Assembly (NCBI RefSeq): GCF_027594425.1
Contig: NZ_CP115159.1
Coordinates: forward strand, 1,167,001 to 1,231,000
DNA length: 64,000 nt
Source: Zunongwangia sp. HGR-M22
GTDB lineage: Bacteria > Bacteroidota > Bacteroidia > Flavobacteriales > Flavobacteriaceae
Reading direction: 5' to 3'
Shown here: piece after piece, positions 46,284 to 55,875 of the stretch
How positions within the stretch are numbered: the first letter of the stretch is position 1
How the letters are laid out: the number at the start of each line of letters is the position of its first letter
Made by a program: the position numbers and the translations under genes
Notes under the pieces: model-generated
Told to the model about the DNA's origin: nothing
Seen by the model: only the letters and a program-made list of their open reading frames with translations
The model's database searches: none

Positions 46284-47678
46284 ATGAATACAAAAAACAT
46301 TGCAAAATATATCGCTATAGTCCTATGTGTAATCCTGGCAGGCTGCGAAGACTTTGTGAGTATCGAGGCACCAAACAACAAAATGGTGCGAGCTGATATT
46401 TTCGAAGATGAAACCGCTGCCGAAAGTGCTATGCAAGGTATATATAATCAACTTTTCGTACTTGCTTTTAGTAATGGATTTGAGAATAGCGTCACCAATC
46501 TCACCGCATTATCCGCTGATAATCTTCGATTAATTCGTGAAAGTAATCCTACTTATTTAGAGTTTCAGGAAAATGAAATTTTACCGGATAATAGCAGAAA
46601 TCTTTCTTTATGGTCGAGTGCATATAATTTGATCTATTTAACTAATTCCTTACTGGAAGGCTTAGAAGAATCCTCCTTAGATGAAAACTTTAAGCAAGCT
46701 GTGGAGGGACAGGCTCTTTTTATTCGAGCGTTCACCTATTTCAATCTGGTGAACCTGTATGGAGATGTACCGTTGCTGTTAACTACAGACTATACTTATA
46801 ATGCTCAAGCTCCAAGAATTTCAGCAACGGAAGTATATGATCAGATTATTAGAGATTTGGAAGATGCAGCGTCTTTGCTTTCCGAGGAATATGTTCAGAA
46901 TCAAAGAACCTACGTTAATCAAAATGTGGTTTATGCTTTGATGGCCAGGGTTTATTTATACCTGGAAAACTGGGAAATGGCATTAGATTACAGTAATCGC
47001 GTGATCTCAAAAACAAGTTCTTATGAATTGTTATCTGATTTAAATGAAGTGTTTCTGATGAATAATAGGGAAGCCATATGGCAAATTTCGCCATTGGGAA
47101 ATGGCGAGGTTACTACACAGACCTATGAGGGAGCGCTATACATTATTGAGCCGGGAGCATCAGCAAGTTATAATCTGGCACTTACCCAGGATTTAATAGA
47201 TACGTTTGCGGAAAATGATTCGCGGCTGATTAAATGGATAGACTTTAGTGAAGTAGAGTCTGTCTATTTCGCACATAAATATAAAGATCGCTACAGCACC
47301 GGGAATGTTACCGAATATTCAATGGTTCTTCGTTTGGCCGAACAATATTTAATTCGTGCCGAAGCCAGGGCAATGAAGAATAAGATCAATCTTGCTATAG
47401 ATGATATTAACAAAATACGAACTAGGGCAGGTATTGAGGCTTTAGATAAGAATAGTTCTTGGAATATGGAAACCCTACAATCCCTAATACTGGAAGAACG
47501 ACGAAGGGAGCTTTTTACCGAATGGGGACATCGATGGTTTGATTTAAAAAGAATGAATAAAACTACCGAGGTGTTATCCCCTAAGAAAACCTCCTGGCAA
47601 TCCACTGATAGTTACTATCCAATTCCTGCTGAAGAACGCCGGATAAATTCCAATTTAACTCAAAATGAGGGATACTAG
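46284..47678 (+). CDS. SusD/RagB-family substrate-binding lipoprotein
   Basis: A 464-residue surface lipoprotein (lipobox ILAGCEDF, Cys at about residue 21) with the SusD helical TPR-like scaffold (EGQALFIRAFTYFNLVNLYG; AEQYLIRAEARAMKNKINLA) and the typical C-terminal part (RRRELFTEWGHRWFDLKRMN). It caps the SusC barrel and captures ligand. Co-transcribed with susC (5-base gap) and with the peptidase gene, whose likely start is 2 bases after the SusD stop. Confidence 0.95.
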   Translation: MNTKNIAKYIAIVLCVILAGCEDFVSIEAPNNKMVRADIFEDETAAESAMQGIYNQLFVLAFSNGFENSVTNLTALSADNLRLIRESNPTYLEFQENEILPDNSRNLSLWSSAYNLIYLTNSLLEGLEESSLDENFKQAVEGQALFIRAFTYFNLVNLYGDVPLLLTTDYTYNAQAPRISATEVYDQIIRDLEDAASLLSEEYVQNQRTYVNQNVVYALMARVYLYLENWEMALDYSNRVISKTSSYELLSDLNEVFLMNNREAIWQISPLGNGEVTTQTYEGALYIIEPGASASYNLALTQDLIDTFAENDSRLIKWIDFSEVESVYFAHKYKDRYSTGNVTEYSMVLRLAEQYLIRAEARAMKNKINLAIDDINKIRTRAGIEALDKNSSWNMETLQSLILEERRRELFTEWGHRWFDLKRMNKTTEVLSPKKTSWQSTDSYYPIPAEERRINSNLTQNEGY

Positions 47679-47679
47679 A

Positions 47680-50529
47680 ATGATGCGCAAAGTAAATAAA
47701 TACATAGGTTGGTTTATTTCAATTTGGATGATACTAGGATTGGTTTTTCCGGTGGAGAGCATAGCCCAGGTGACCAAAGCTAAAGATAACCTTATTCAGG
47801 GAAGTCTATCCAATGGTTTACGGTATTATATAAAATCGATCCCTTCGGAAACTAAATTGCATATGAATCTTATAGTTAAAGCAGGATCGATAGTTCAAGA
47901 TAAAAATCAGTACGAAGTAGCCCACCTTCTTGAACATTTGTCATTAAGGGAAAGTGAACATTTTCCGAATGGCATCGCAAATTCCGATAGTTTACTCACG
48001 GCAATAGGCAATCGAGGTATTGGACGAGATTTTTATGCTTTTACAGGCTATGAAGAGGTTTCCTATACATATAACGCAAATGTCGGAAATTATCAAAGTA
48101 TGGAGACGGGACTCATCTGGTTTAGGGATATCGCAGAGGGATTGAAATTATCCTCAAAAGATATACGAATTGAGAAGGAATTAGTTAAGCAGGAAAATGC
48201 GCTTAAATCCTCCGCTAAATCGGTCAATAAATCTCTTTTGTTTCAGAATGTATTTCCTTGTATGGCCAATAAATATGAATATGATAAGAAAGTAGATGCT
48301 GTACAACTTAGTGACATTAAAAGGTTTTACAAGGATTATTATCAGCCACAAAACCTGGCCATAAGAATCGTAGGGAATGTGGTAGAACCGGAAATCCTTA
48401 TTAACAAGATCAAACTCATGTTTGGGGAATTAAAAAACTCAAATTCCAAAGTAAAATTAGAAGCTTGCAGTGTTATTGATCCATCCGGAGTGTCACAATT
48501 TGAAGTTTTGGAACGCTTGGTACCCTTAGAGGTAGATGATCACAGGGTCAGCATAAACTTGTTTTATCGAGATGAGCCTTATAAGGATAAACCAATATCT
48601 ACTCAGGAAAGGATCGATAGATTAAAACAGAAAATTATACAAGAATTAATGGCCGAAGCCTTCCAAAAGGAAATGGCATCTTTGAGAGAAGTATATAACC
48701 CGAAATTTGACTTTTTAATAAAGGGCTATTCTAATTTTATGAACTCACCATCACTGATCTGGATGGAGATTATGACAGATCCCGAGGATGTAGAATACAC
48801 CTTGGAAACGGTATTTGACAACATAAATATGTTTAGATCTTTTGGGGTTTCAAAGGAAGAGTGGGATGTTCTTAAAAATCGAAAATTATCAATGCTCAAA
48901 AAGAAGGAAAATGCACCACTATATTATTGGGAAAAAGAAATCCTAAATAATTTCTTGCATGAGGAATTGCTTGTCGATGGAAAGGAAACAATGATTAAGT
49001 ACTGGTTGCAAAAATTGTCATACAGGGATTTTAATTCCCAAATAGAAACTTTTTTTGGAAAGAAACCGAAGAATATGATGATTATGGTGGCTAAGGGGCA
49101 CAAGAAATCTATTGCTAAAAATTATATATCAAACCTAATTGACAACACACTGAAAGAACATAAAACTTCAATTAGAAAAAACAATGAAATTTCTGAAGTT
49201 CTAATGTCCGATTCACTGAAACAAAGTTTAGAGCCAAAGGCATATACCCAAATTCAGGATTCCACGAAATATAATCGCTACAGGTTAAATAATGGATTAG
49301 AGGTTATCTTGGTTAACGATACCACGTTAAAAAACAAAGTTGAAATTCATGGCTTTAGCCCTATAGGAGCCTTAAGCTTGCCGGAGCGAGATTTTTACGC
49401 TGCTTCGTATGCCCCCAGATTGGTAAAACATTCCGGGATTGGAAATTTTGATAAATTTCAACTAGAGCATCTTACCAACAAATATAAGGGGTTAAATTAC
49501 TACCAGTATATAAATCCCAATGAGACAGGCATAAAAGTTACAGCAAATAGTAGAGATATTGAAAATTTAATGCAACTGATTTTTTTATCCGTATCCAAAC
49601 CACGTAAGGATAAAGCTGCATTTGACGATTGGAAGAACAGCATAGCAAAAAGCTTATTAGATCCTACATACAACCTGCGTGGAATTAACTTTTCAAATCA
49701 TATTAAGGAATATATGAAAACCCACGATATCGCTTTCCATATGGGAAGTACTTTTGTAGAACAGGTACAAAAACTTAATTTGGGTAGAATGCTAGAAGCG
49801 TACAGCAAATTGTTTTTGCAAAGTGAGCGGTTCACCTACATCATTTACGGGGATTATGATGAAGAAATTATGCTAAAATTGTCACAGAAGTATTTGGGGA
49901 ATTTACCGGTAATTCCTGTAAAATTAAAAGAAATTAATATTTACAATAGAAAGGATGTTATGACATTAAAAAGTCATGAAGTGGAATTTCAGTCCTTCAA
50001 GCCTAGTGATAATATAATATTTTCTACGATATCTTTTACTGAGCCTAAACCCTTCTCCTGGAAAGAAAACTTAAAAGTTCAATTTCTTGGGAATATCCTG
50101 CTAGAAAAGACTTTTGCGCTGAGATTCGATAAAGATTTCGCATTGTATGATCTTATAGGGGGTGGGTTTTATGATGACGTACTACACCGATATAAATTGA
50201 TGACAAAAATGGATTGTACCCAGGAAGAATTTGAGCAGGTTAAAGAAGCTACCGGTATAATTTTTAAGGACTTACGGGCAGGAAAAATAGAAAATCATTT
50301 ATATACGAAAGTATACCAGGAAATTGAAAAAAGAATCAGTTTAGCATCAGAAAGTCCGCGCTCATTAAACGATTTTTATCAGTATTATAACAAGAATTAC
50401 TATCAAGAAGATTTTCTTAAAAAAGCGGAGAAACTTGAATTTCTGCAATCATTGACCATTGATGAAATTAAAAGCTTTGCTGAAGATTTTTTGAAGGAAG
50501 AACACCTATTTAAATTTACTATGTATTAA
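47680..50529 (+). CDS. M16 (insulinase/pitrilysin) zinc peptidase, exported
   Basis: A roughly 949-residue exported peptidase with a signal peptide (KVNKYIGWFISIWMILGLVF to SIAQ). The inverted zinc motif HxxEH is intact in VAHLLEHLSLRES near residue 90, with the third ligand Glu likely in EKELVKQENAL about 76 residues later. A second, non-catalytic M16 half starts near residue 540 (RLNNGLEVILVNDTTLKNKV), giving the clamshell of oligopeptidases. M16 enzymes cut peptides small enough to enter the chamber. Start taken at the first of two adjacent ATGs (47680). An in-frame ATG at 47665 overlaps susD and is less likely. A terminator follows. Confidence 0.9.
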   Translation: MMRKVNKYIGWFISIWMILGLVFPVESIAQVTKAKDNLIQGSLSNGLRYYIKSIPSETKLHMNLIVKAGSIVQDKNQYEVAHLLEHLSLRESEHFPNGIANSDSLLTAIGNRGIGRDFYAFTGYEEVSYTYNANVGNYQSMETGLIWFRDIAEGLKLSSKDIRIEKELVKQENALKSSAKSVNKSLLFQNVFPCMANKYEYDKKVDAVQLSDIKRFYKDYYQPQNLAIRIVGNVVEPEILINKIKLMFGELKNSNSKVKLEACSVIDPSGVSQFEVLERLVPLEVDDHRVSINLFYRDEPYKDKPISTQERIDRLKQKIIQELMAEAFQKEMASLREVYNPKFDFLIKGYSNFMNSPSLIWMEIMTDPEDVEYTLETVFDNINMFRSFGVSKEEWDVLKNRKLSMLKKKENAPLYYWEKEILNNFLHEELLVDGKETMIKYWLQKLSYRDFNSQIETFFGKKPKNMMIMVAKGHKKSIAKNYISNLIDNTLKEHKTSIRKNNEISEVLMSDSLKQSLEPKAYTQIQDSTKYNRYRLNNGLEVILVNDTTLKNKVEIHGFSPIGALSLPERDFYAASYAPRLVKHSGIGNFDKFQLEHLTNKYKGLNYYQYINPNETGIKVTANSRDIENLMQLIFLSVSKPRKDKAAFDDWKNSIAKSLLDPTYNLRGINFSNHIKEYMKTHDIAFHMGSTFVEQVQKLNLGRMLEAYSKLFLQSERFTYIIYGDYDEEIMLKLSQKYLGNLPVIPVKLKEINIYNRKDVMTLKSHEVEFQSFKPSDNIIFSTISFTEPKPFSWKENLKVQFLGNILLEKTFALRFDKDFALYDLIGGGFYDDVLHRYKLMTKMDCTQEEFEQVKEATGIIFKDLRAGKIENHLYTKVYQEIEKRISLASESPRSLNDFYQYYNKNYYQEDFLKKAEKLEFLQSLTIDEIKSFAEDFLKEEHLFKFTMY

Positions 50530-50536
50530 ACAATAA

Positions 50537-50570
50537 GAGGCACACTGTGATGTAGTGTGCCTCATTTTTT
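50537..50570. terminator. Terminator of the SusCD-peptidase operon
   Basis: GAGGCACACT and AGTGTGCCTC form a perfect 10-bp stem with a 7-base loop, followed by ATTTTTT. It separates this operon from the convergent small secreted protein gene. Confidence 0.9.
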
Positions 50571-50587
50571 AGAAAATTAGATTATTA

Positions 50588-50842
50588 TTAAGGTAAAACA
50601 GTAATGCTACCGTCTCCTTCTTTCTTGGAGTTTAAATCCATGGTATCATAAACATCAAATGGTCCTTCACCCCTTCTTGTCACTAAACAATCATTGGATT
50701 GTGGCGAACAATTAATTTCAGGAATAGCTTCCCATTGATCATCAACACGAATATAATCGCTTTCTTGCTGATTCGCTGTTGTAAACGACATTCCGATCGC
50801 ACTAACAAAGGCTAGTGCCGGGATTAAAAATTTGGTTTTCAT
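50588..50842 (-). CDS. Small secreted cysteine-pair protein (DUF6520-like)
   Basis: An 84-residue protein with a signal peptide (MKTKFLIPALAFVSAIGMSF, cleavage near TTANQ) and a mature part of about 60 residues containing exactly two cysteines (INCSPQSNDCLV). This is the layout of the small DUF6520 proteins found beside MauE/DoxX genes in Bacteroidota; the family assignment is from memory of that layout. Function unknown. It could be a secreted peptide precursor with a disulfide, processed or taken up by the opposite peptidase/SusCD operon. A TCACGCGTGA palindrome lies upstream at 50906. Confidence 0.65.
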   Translation of the reverse strand: MKTKFLIPALAFVSAIGMSFTTANQQESDYIRVDDQWEAIPEINCSPQSNDCLVTRRGEGPFDVYDTMDLNSKKEGDGSITVLP

Positions 50843-50937
50843 AACATGTAAGTTTTGAATTTATAAAATAGTCCTAGTTTAAACAGATAGACCTTCTCGC
50901 TGCACTCACGCGTGAAATTCTTTATAGGGTTTTATTT

Positions 50938-51441
50938 TTATGATTGTATTTTTTTGGTAGTCACCTTAACCGGTCGTTTCGTAATATACCAGGCTACTAA
51001 GCTTAGTATAAGATTAACCAGGTTAAATACCACATGTTGCTTCCAACTCAACAAGGAGATCAGTCCCCCGCAACTACAGGGCTTGTTGGGTAAAAACCAG
51101 GTAATCCAGCCGGCATAAAGGCTTAGAAAAATAAATAATAAAGCAATACTTAAATAGCCGATCCTTCGAGTAGTTTTAAAGCTTATACTTATGGCTAGTA
51201 AAATTTCTATGATCGGTATCCACCATTTTAAAAGATCGGCTGCTGCTTTATTAAGATATAATGGAGCATTGATCAGTGCGATATATAGACTGTTACCTTC
51301 AATAAATTTACTGATACCGGCATAACTTAACAAGACAACAAAATAGAATAATAAAACACCACGGAAAATTTGATAAAGCTTTGCTTTCCCAGTCTTAACA
51401 TCTTTGTCATTGTGCTGCAATAGATTGTCGCTCATGATCAT
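50938..51441 (-). CDS. MauE/DoxX-type redox membrane protein
   Basis: A 167-residue inner-membrane protein with four helices. The motif NKPCSCGGLISLLSWKQHVV, with two cysteines between helices, marks the MauE-like group, which helps disulfide formation or cofactor maturation in exported proteins. It is in the same direction as the small two-cysteine protein, 95 bases upstream of it. The natural reading is that it keeps that protein's cysteines in the right redox state. A start two codons downstream (MSDNLL) is equally possible. Confidence 0.78.
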   Translation of the reverse strand: MIMSDNLLQHNDKDVKTGKAKLYQIFRGVLLFYFVVLLSYAGISKFIEGNSLYIALINAPLYLNKAAADLLKWWIPIIEILLAISISFKTTRRIGYLSIALLFIFLSLYAGWITWFLPNKPCSCGGLISLLSWKQHVVFNLVNLILSLVAWYITKRPVKVTTKKIQS

Positions 51442-51589
51442 TTACTTTTATATCAGGTCTATGGATGCTTCTATTGATACTGATGCATTTCCATACTATT
51501 TGTTAGTAAATGTCATGATTTAAACTATTGCGGAGTGGGGTGCGATTGTCCTGATTGGCTTTTAAATTCAATACGAGACTTGTGCAGCT

Positions 51590-52543
51590 TTAATTTCTTC
51601 CGCTGAAGTAATCTTTCCGATATTGAGATGGAGTAACTCCAAAATGTCGTTTAAAGCGCTGAGTGAAATGGGCGGCGGTCTTAAACCCAAAATGATTCCC
51701 TATTTGTTTAATACTCATTCCTCCTCCTTCAAGTATGACCAGGCTTCCTTCTAAACGTTTTTGCATGTCATATTGAAGAATCGATTTACCGTAATGTTCT
51801 TTAAAAACTCGTTTGATTCTACTAAGACTGGCTCCGGCTTTAAATGCTATATCGGGTAGTGAAGGGATGGTATGATGCAATCCATCCATAATAATACGAT
51901 GTAATTTTTGAGCCAACTGGTAGTCATAAATATTCTTAGAATCACTTTCCATGACCTTTAGAGCAAGGGGAGAAGCTAGCGCTTTGGAATGGATGGAATG
52001 TTTTGAATTAATATTGACTTCAGGGATATCCTCTTCAGGATTGTAGCCTGTGATGATATATCGGTTTTTCTGATTCCACATGTTAAGTTTACATACCTGT
52101 ACTTTTAATGGAAGTAGTAGACCAGCTGGGCTTTTGAAATCTAAAATTCCAAAATCAAATCCCTGATTAGTGGATTTCGGAACTCCTTTAAAACAACGTT
52201 TGTATTTTTTCCGGGAGGATTTACTTAAATACTGTGGTAAGTGTGGCGATTCTATATCAGGCTTGGATAAAAAATCTTCATTTCCTATGTACCCTTCAAT
52301 CATATGATTATGGTCAATTTGGATGAGAAGACGTGGTTGTATGAATTGATATGATTTGGTTTGTAAATCTCTAAACATTTTTGCCAGATATAAACTTGCA
52401 TGGTTGAAGAGTAATGATAGTGTATCAATCTCATCTTTCTTTTCTGAAATCGGAAGTCTGTAAGAGAATGTTCCAGAAGAGGCTTTCAGTAGTGCTTCTA
52501 CCAATAGATGATATCTTGGGTCTGAAAATAGTCGCTTTGGCAT
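51590..52543 (-). CDS. AraC-family transcriptional regulator
   Basis: A 317-residue regulator with the two-HTH AraC domain in its last 100 residues (AFKAGASLSRIKRVFKEHYG; MSIKQIGNHFGFKTAAHFTQ; FKRHFGVTPSQYRKDYF). The N-terminal 200 residues do not resemble an arabinose-type cupin or a known sensor. It lies between the redox gene and the STAS-like gene on the same strand and is the best candidate to control the SusCD-M16 and small-protein genes. Confidence 0.85.
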   Translation of the reverse strand: MPKRLFSDPRYHLLVEALLKASSGTFSYRLPISEKKDEIDTLSLLFNHASLYLAKMFRDLQTKSYQFIQPRLLIQIDHNHMIEGYIGNEDFLSKPDIESPHLPQYLSKSSRKKYKRCFKGVPKSTNQGFDFGILDFKSPAGLLLPLKVQVCKLNMWNQKNRYIITGYNPEEDIPEVNINSKHSIHSKALASPLALKVMESDSKNIYDYQLAQKLHRIIMDGLHHTIPSLPDIAFKAGASLSRIKRVFKEHYGKSILQYDMQKRLEGSLVILEGGGMSIKQIGNHFGFKTAAHFTQRFKRHFGVTPSQYRKDYFSGRN

Positions 52544-52578
52544 AGCCTTGATATTTTGCGATTAGAGAAATAAACTTA

Positions 52579-52947
52579 TTACCTAAAAGGCTTAAGAAAT
52601 TCTATTGCTTCATGCTGCTTGAAACATAACTTGGTAGGAATATGGGGGTGATGAAAATCGATAAAAATTTTCCCCATATAATGCTCATAAGAGGAGTGTG
52701 CAATAATGGCTAAAGCTTTTATCATCACAGTGCCATCACTGGCTAAAAATGACATGGCCTCATCGGTGATGTTACCTATTTTGCGCATATCGCATAAAAT
52801 AGGATATAGTTTTTCATTCTGAAACAACAATCTTTGAGCAACAATAACCTTTGCTTTTCGGAGATTAATTTCTGGAATCGGTTTGTATTTAAAATATAAA
52901 ATTCCATCATTAATCCACATTTCCGTATACTTCGTCTCCTTCCGCAT
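52579..52947 (-). CDS. STAS/SpoIIAA-like small protein
   Basis: A 122-residue cytosolic protein with alternating strands and helices (AKVIVAQRLLFQNEKLYPIL, CDMRKIGNITDEAMSFLASD). The layout is that of STAS-like or DUF7793-type proteins common beside regulators in Flavobacteriia. No catalytic motif. It is 35 bases upstream of the AraC gene in the same direction and may pass a signal to it. Confidence 0.55.
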   Translation of the reverse strand: MRKETKYTEMWINDGILYFKYKPIPEINLRKAKVIVAQRLLFQNEKLYPILCDMRKIGNITDEAMSFLASDGTVMIKALAIIAHSSYEHYMGKIFIDFHHPHIPTKLCFKQHEAIEFLKPFR

Positions 52948-53217
52948 AATTCATGGATTTAAAAACAGTATTTAATGTGTTTTAATACCTGGGTGAGAGA
53001 AAATTCCTTCATAAATATATAAATTTTATTTATTTAACCGATTTTGATATCCCTACTTCTTATTATCTGTTAGGTCTAAAAAATATTCTAATTAGGTCAA
53101 TTTATTAGTTCGGACAGGTTATTTTAAACGTTTGCCCAAACTTTTTATATACTTTATGATTTCCTTTTTTTAATGTTAAACAATAGGATGAATGTCTAAT
53201 TTTTAAATGCTTATGTC

Positions 53218-54051
53218 ATGTTTGAAATGATACTGCAGAGATTTCATGATGAGGTGAGGAAAGAACAGCAAGGCACCCAGGATTATTTGAAACACTCCAT
53301 TGAAATGATTCAGTTTTGTCGGGAAATACTGATAGAATTGAAAAGTCAGGTGGAGGAAGAAGACTTCGAAAGTGTACCGGAAGAAATCCATTTCTTTAAA
53401 GAAATCAAACCTCAACCCATGAGCTACTTAATTTATTATACTTACGTCCGTAGCTGTGAGCTCCATAAACCTAAGGCCGGAAAACAATATAAAATCCGAT
53501 TTCTGGAAAAAGAGATGAGAAAAGTCAATAAATTCTTCGCGAAAAATACGGACTTTACTTACTATATGGAACAGGGCTACACGTATTTGGATCATACTTT
53601 CTTTACCCGTCGTGGAATCGAAAAGTTTCCTATGGATCCTACAGAAAACCAGTATTTCGATCCGGATTTTACAACCTCTCATGATCTGCTTTGGGCAAAA
53701 ATTCAAGCAGTATATCGCTATATTCATTACCTGCGGGAACAACTCCAAAAACTCCACGGGAAAGACCTGGAATTTTCGATTGATAAAAAGCATCGGGTGC
53801 TGGTCTGGACCAATAGTAAAACGGCTCTGGTAGAACTCATCTATGCGCTGCATAATAACGAAGCTTTTAATTATGGTAAATCTGATCTCAATACAATCAC
53901 CCATGCCCTGGAAGAGGTGTTCAATATTCGGTTGGATAATATTTCCAAGACGTATATGGAAATTAAAGCTCGTAAAGGAAGTAAAACCAAATATCTGGAT
54001 GAACTGGGAATTAAATTTCAATTAAAGATGGAAGCGGAGGATGGTAGGTGA
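53218..54051 (+). CDS. rteC: RteC-family protein
   Basis: A 277-residue protein of the RteC family, first known as the regulator of CTnDOT excision in Bacteroides. Diagnostic parts: the helical N-terminus (FCREILIELKSQVEEEDFES), EIHFFKEIKPQPMSYLIYYT, EMRKVNKFFAKNTDFTYYM and the C-terminal winged-helix-like region (KTALVELIYALHNNEAFNYG). It is isolated from any excision or transfer gene here. In flavobacteria RteC proteins are often found without a conjugative element, so a mobile origin is only suggested. Confidence 0.88.
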   Translation: MFEMILQRFHDEVRKEQQGTQDYLKHSIEMIQFCREILIELKSQVEEEDFESVPEEIHFFKEIKPQPMSYLIYYTYVRSCELHKPKAGKQYKIRFLEKEMRKVNKFFAKNTDFTYYMEQGYTYLDHTFFTRRGIEKFPMDPTENQYFDPDFTTSHDLLWAKIQAVYRYIHYLREQLQKLHGKDLEFSIDKKHRVLVWTNSKTALVELIYALHNNEAFNYGKSDLNTITHALEEVFNIRLDNISKTYMEIKARKGSKTKYLDELGIKFQLKMEAEDGR

Positions 54052-54173
54052 GGGAACTATAATATTAACTTATTGGTAATCTATATCTCCTTTAGCCCGG
54101 AATGCTAATTCATTACTTGAAGTTTACAAATCCTTAATATGGATTTTGAGAGATTTTATTTTATTTGTTGCCA

Positions 54174-54758
54174 ATGAAATCGATCCAAATAAATGATTTT
54201 AATTTATTAGCCTCCCAGGTAAAAAATGGAAGTACTCTGGCTTATAAGAAATTGTTCGATTCGCTGTGGGAGCCATTATACAGGCATACGCAAAGCATTG
54301 TTATGGATGAACATGCAGCCAAGGATATACTTCAGGAAATTTGGATAGATTATTGGAATCGTAAAACAACGATCTCTCCCATAAATATACGTGCCTATCT
54401 TTTTCAGGCTGCCAAGTACAAATCCCTGAATTACTTGCGAAATACAAAATTCAATAAGGTGCATGTTGAAGCTCTTGATCAATTCATCCAGGAAGACGAA
54501 TTTTCTATAGATGGATTAGAAAAAGATAAATTGTTAGGGAAAATTCTGGAAGATGCTATTAACAATTTACCGGAGCGCTGTAAAGCTATATTTAAAATGA
54601 GTAGGATGGAAGGCTATACAAATGATGAGATAGCGCAGTCCTTAAATATATCCAAAAGAAGTGTTGAAAATCAAATCTCTATTGCTTTAAAAAAATTACG
54701 TGTCGATCTGAAAGGACATGAATTAGCATTTGTTATATTTTCATTATACCTGATTTAA
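54174..54758 (+). CDS. ECF sigma factor (FecI-like)
   Basis: A 194-residue RNA polymerase sigma-70 family protein of the extracytoplasmic-function type. Region 2 is visible in LFDSLWEPLYRHTQSIVMDE and AKDILQEIWIDYWNRK, region 4 in LPERCKAIFKMSRMEGYTND followed by the HTH IAQSLNISKRSVENQISIAL. Start at the ATG at 54174; the frame extends only to a TTG. It is followed 105 bases later by a FecR-type gene and then by an STN-bearing SusC, the standard set for substrate-triggered transcription across two membranes. Confidence 0.95.
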   Translation: MKSIQINDFNLLASQVKNGSTLAYKKLFDSLWEPLYRHTQSIVMDEHAAKDILQEIWIDYWNRKTTISPINIRAYLFQAAKYKSLNYLRNTKFNKVHVEALDQFIQEDEFSIDGLEKDKLLGKILEDAINNLPERCKAIFKMSRMEGYTNDEIAQSLNISKRSVENQISIALKKLRVDLKGHELAFVIFSLYLI

Positions 54759-54863
54759 TTAATTGTTAAGCTATCCTATCTGCTGTTAACAAAATTTTAA
54801 GTGTCAGATTATTGGTGTGAGTTCTATTTACCGAAAGGTATTTAAGAGTAAACGCACCATCGC

Positions 54864-55796
54864 ATGAATGAGAAATCTTTTAAATCAATTATTACTAAGT
54901 TCCTGAAAAAGGAATCTAGTGAAAAGGAATACAAATACATTGAAGACTTTGAAAATTTCCTGTTTGATAGGAATAAATCCAATGTTTTTAAGGATGAAGA
55001 CCATAAAAGCAGGATCAAAAATGAAATTTATCGGGTTGTAAATAGAAATGTTCATAAATCAGGATTCCCATGGCTTAGGATTGCTGCCGTGATAGCGATT
55101 CTGATTGGTACTGCTTTTTTGACACTATACTATTATCCTATATTAAATAATAGCCGGCTAAGCTTTCAGACAAAAGATTCTCCTGAATACTTTATCCTAC
55201 CCGACAGTTCCACAATATGGCTTGATAGCCATTCAAAGCTTTTTTATCATAAAAGTTTTACTACTTCCAGGAAAATAGAACTTGATGGAGCAGCTTTTTT
55301 TAATGTTAAACGCAATGCAAATAAACCGTTTATAGTTGATTTCGATCAGCACGAAGTATTGGTGACCGGTACGAAATTTTCCGTTAGTAATAGGAATAAA
55401 ATACTACAGAAAGTAGCCGTTAAGGAAGGAAGCGTGCGGGTGAGTTCCAATACCGGTTTTGATAATGTGGATCTAAAAGCGAACACCTACCTTGAAATAC
55501 TACCTGGGAAAATAAAAAAAGGAATCAAAGCATTTTCCGATAAAGGATATTGGAGCCCCAAAAAATTGATTTTTGAAAATATAACACTGGATGCAGCTCT
55601 TGACAGTATAAGCGCGCGATATAATCTTACGCTTGTGGTACCAAATGAGACTTCTCTAAATCTTCAGAAAAAAATAACAGCAAGCTATAGTGGAACAACA
55701 AGTATTTATGAAATAGTCGATGGTTTAACCCTTTTAACCCCCTATCAATATGAAATAGACGTGAAATCGCAGGAATTAAAAATTCAAACTCGTTAA
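54864..55796 (+). CDS. FecR-type anti-sigma factor
   Basis: A 310-residue inner-membrane protein: cytosolic N-terminus (1-70) that binds the sigma factor, one membrane helix (about 72-93; LRIAAVIAILIGTAFLTLYY), then the periplasmic FecR domain (about 105-200; YFILPDSSTIWLDSHSKLFY; PFIVDFDQHEVLVTGTKFSV) and a C-terminal DUF4974-like/STN-binding part (LIFENITLDAALDSISARYN). It holds the sigma factor until the STN domain of the SusC signals. Confidence 0.93.
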   Translation: MNEKSFKSIITKFLKKESSEKEYKYIEDFENFLFDRNKSNVFKDEDHKSRIKNEIYRVVNRNVHKSGFPWLRIAAVIAILIGTAFLTLYYYPILNNSRLSFQTKDSPEYFILPDSSTIWLDSHSKLFYHKSFTTSRKIELDGAAFFNVKRNANKPFIVDFDQHEVLVTGTKFSVSNRNKILQKVAVKEGSVRVSSNTGFDNVDLKANTYLEILPGKIKKGIKAFSDKGYWSPKKLIFENITLDAALDSISARYNLTLVVPNETSLNLQKKITASYSGTTSIYEIVDGLTLLTPYQYEIDVKSQELKIQTR

Positions 55797-55815
55797 AATT
55801 AAATTTTAAAAAGAA

Positions 55816-55853
55816 GAGAGGAGTATTATGCTTGGCGGCTTTAAACTCCCCTC
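55816..55853 (+). promoter_or_regulatory. Hairpin between fecR and the second susC
   Basis: GAGAGGAGT and ACTCCCCTC pair with one mismatch around a 20-base loop, between the fecR stop and the susC start, followed by AAAAAA. It may set the ratio of regulator to transporter mRNA. Confidence 0.5.
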
Positions 55854-55875
55854 AAAAAACAATTAAAACAAAATT

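Noticed and set aside
47291-47605. 104-codon frame antisense to the first susD
   Set aside because: It lies wholly inside a well-conserved SusD region on the other strand and has no recognisable protein features.
53428-54021. 197-codon open frame antisense to rteC
   Set aside because: It is a mirror frame of a strongly recognised RteC protein, has no family features of its own and no promoter, and is best explained as a by-product of codon use.
32639-54051. An integrative conjugative element
   Set aside because: Integrases and an RteC protein are present, but no relaxase, coupling protein or Tra genes occur anywhere between them. An integrated island or the remains of one fits better.
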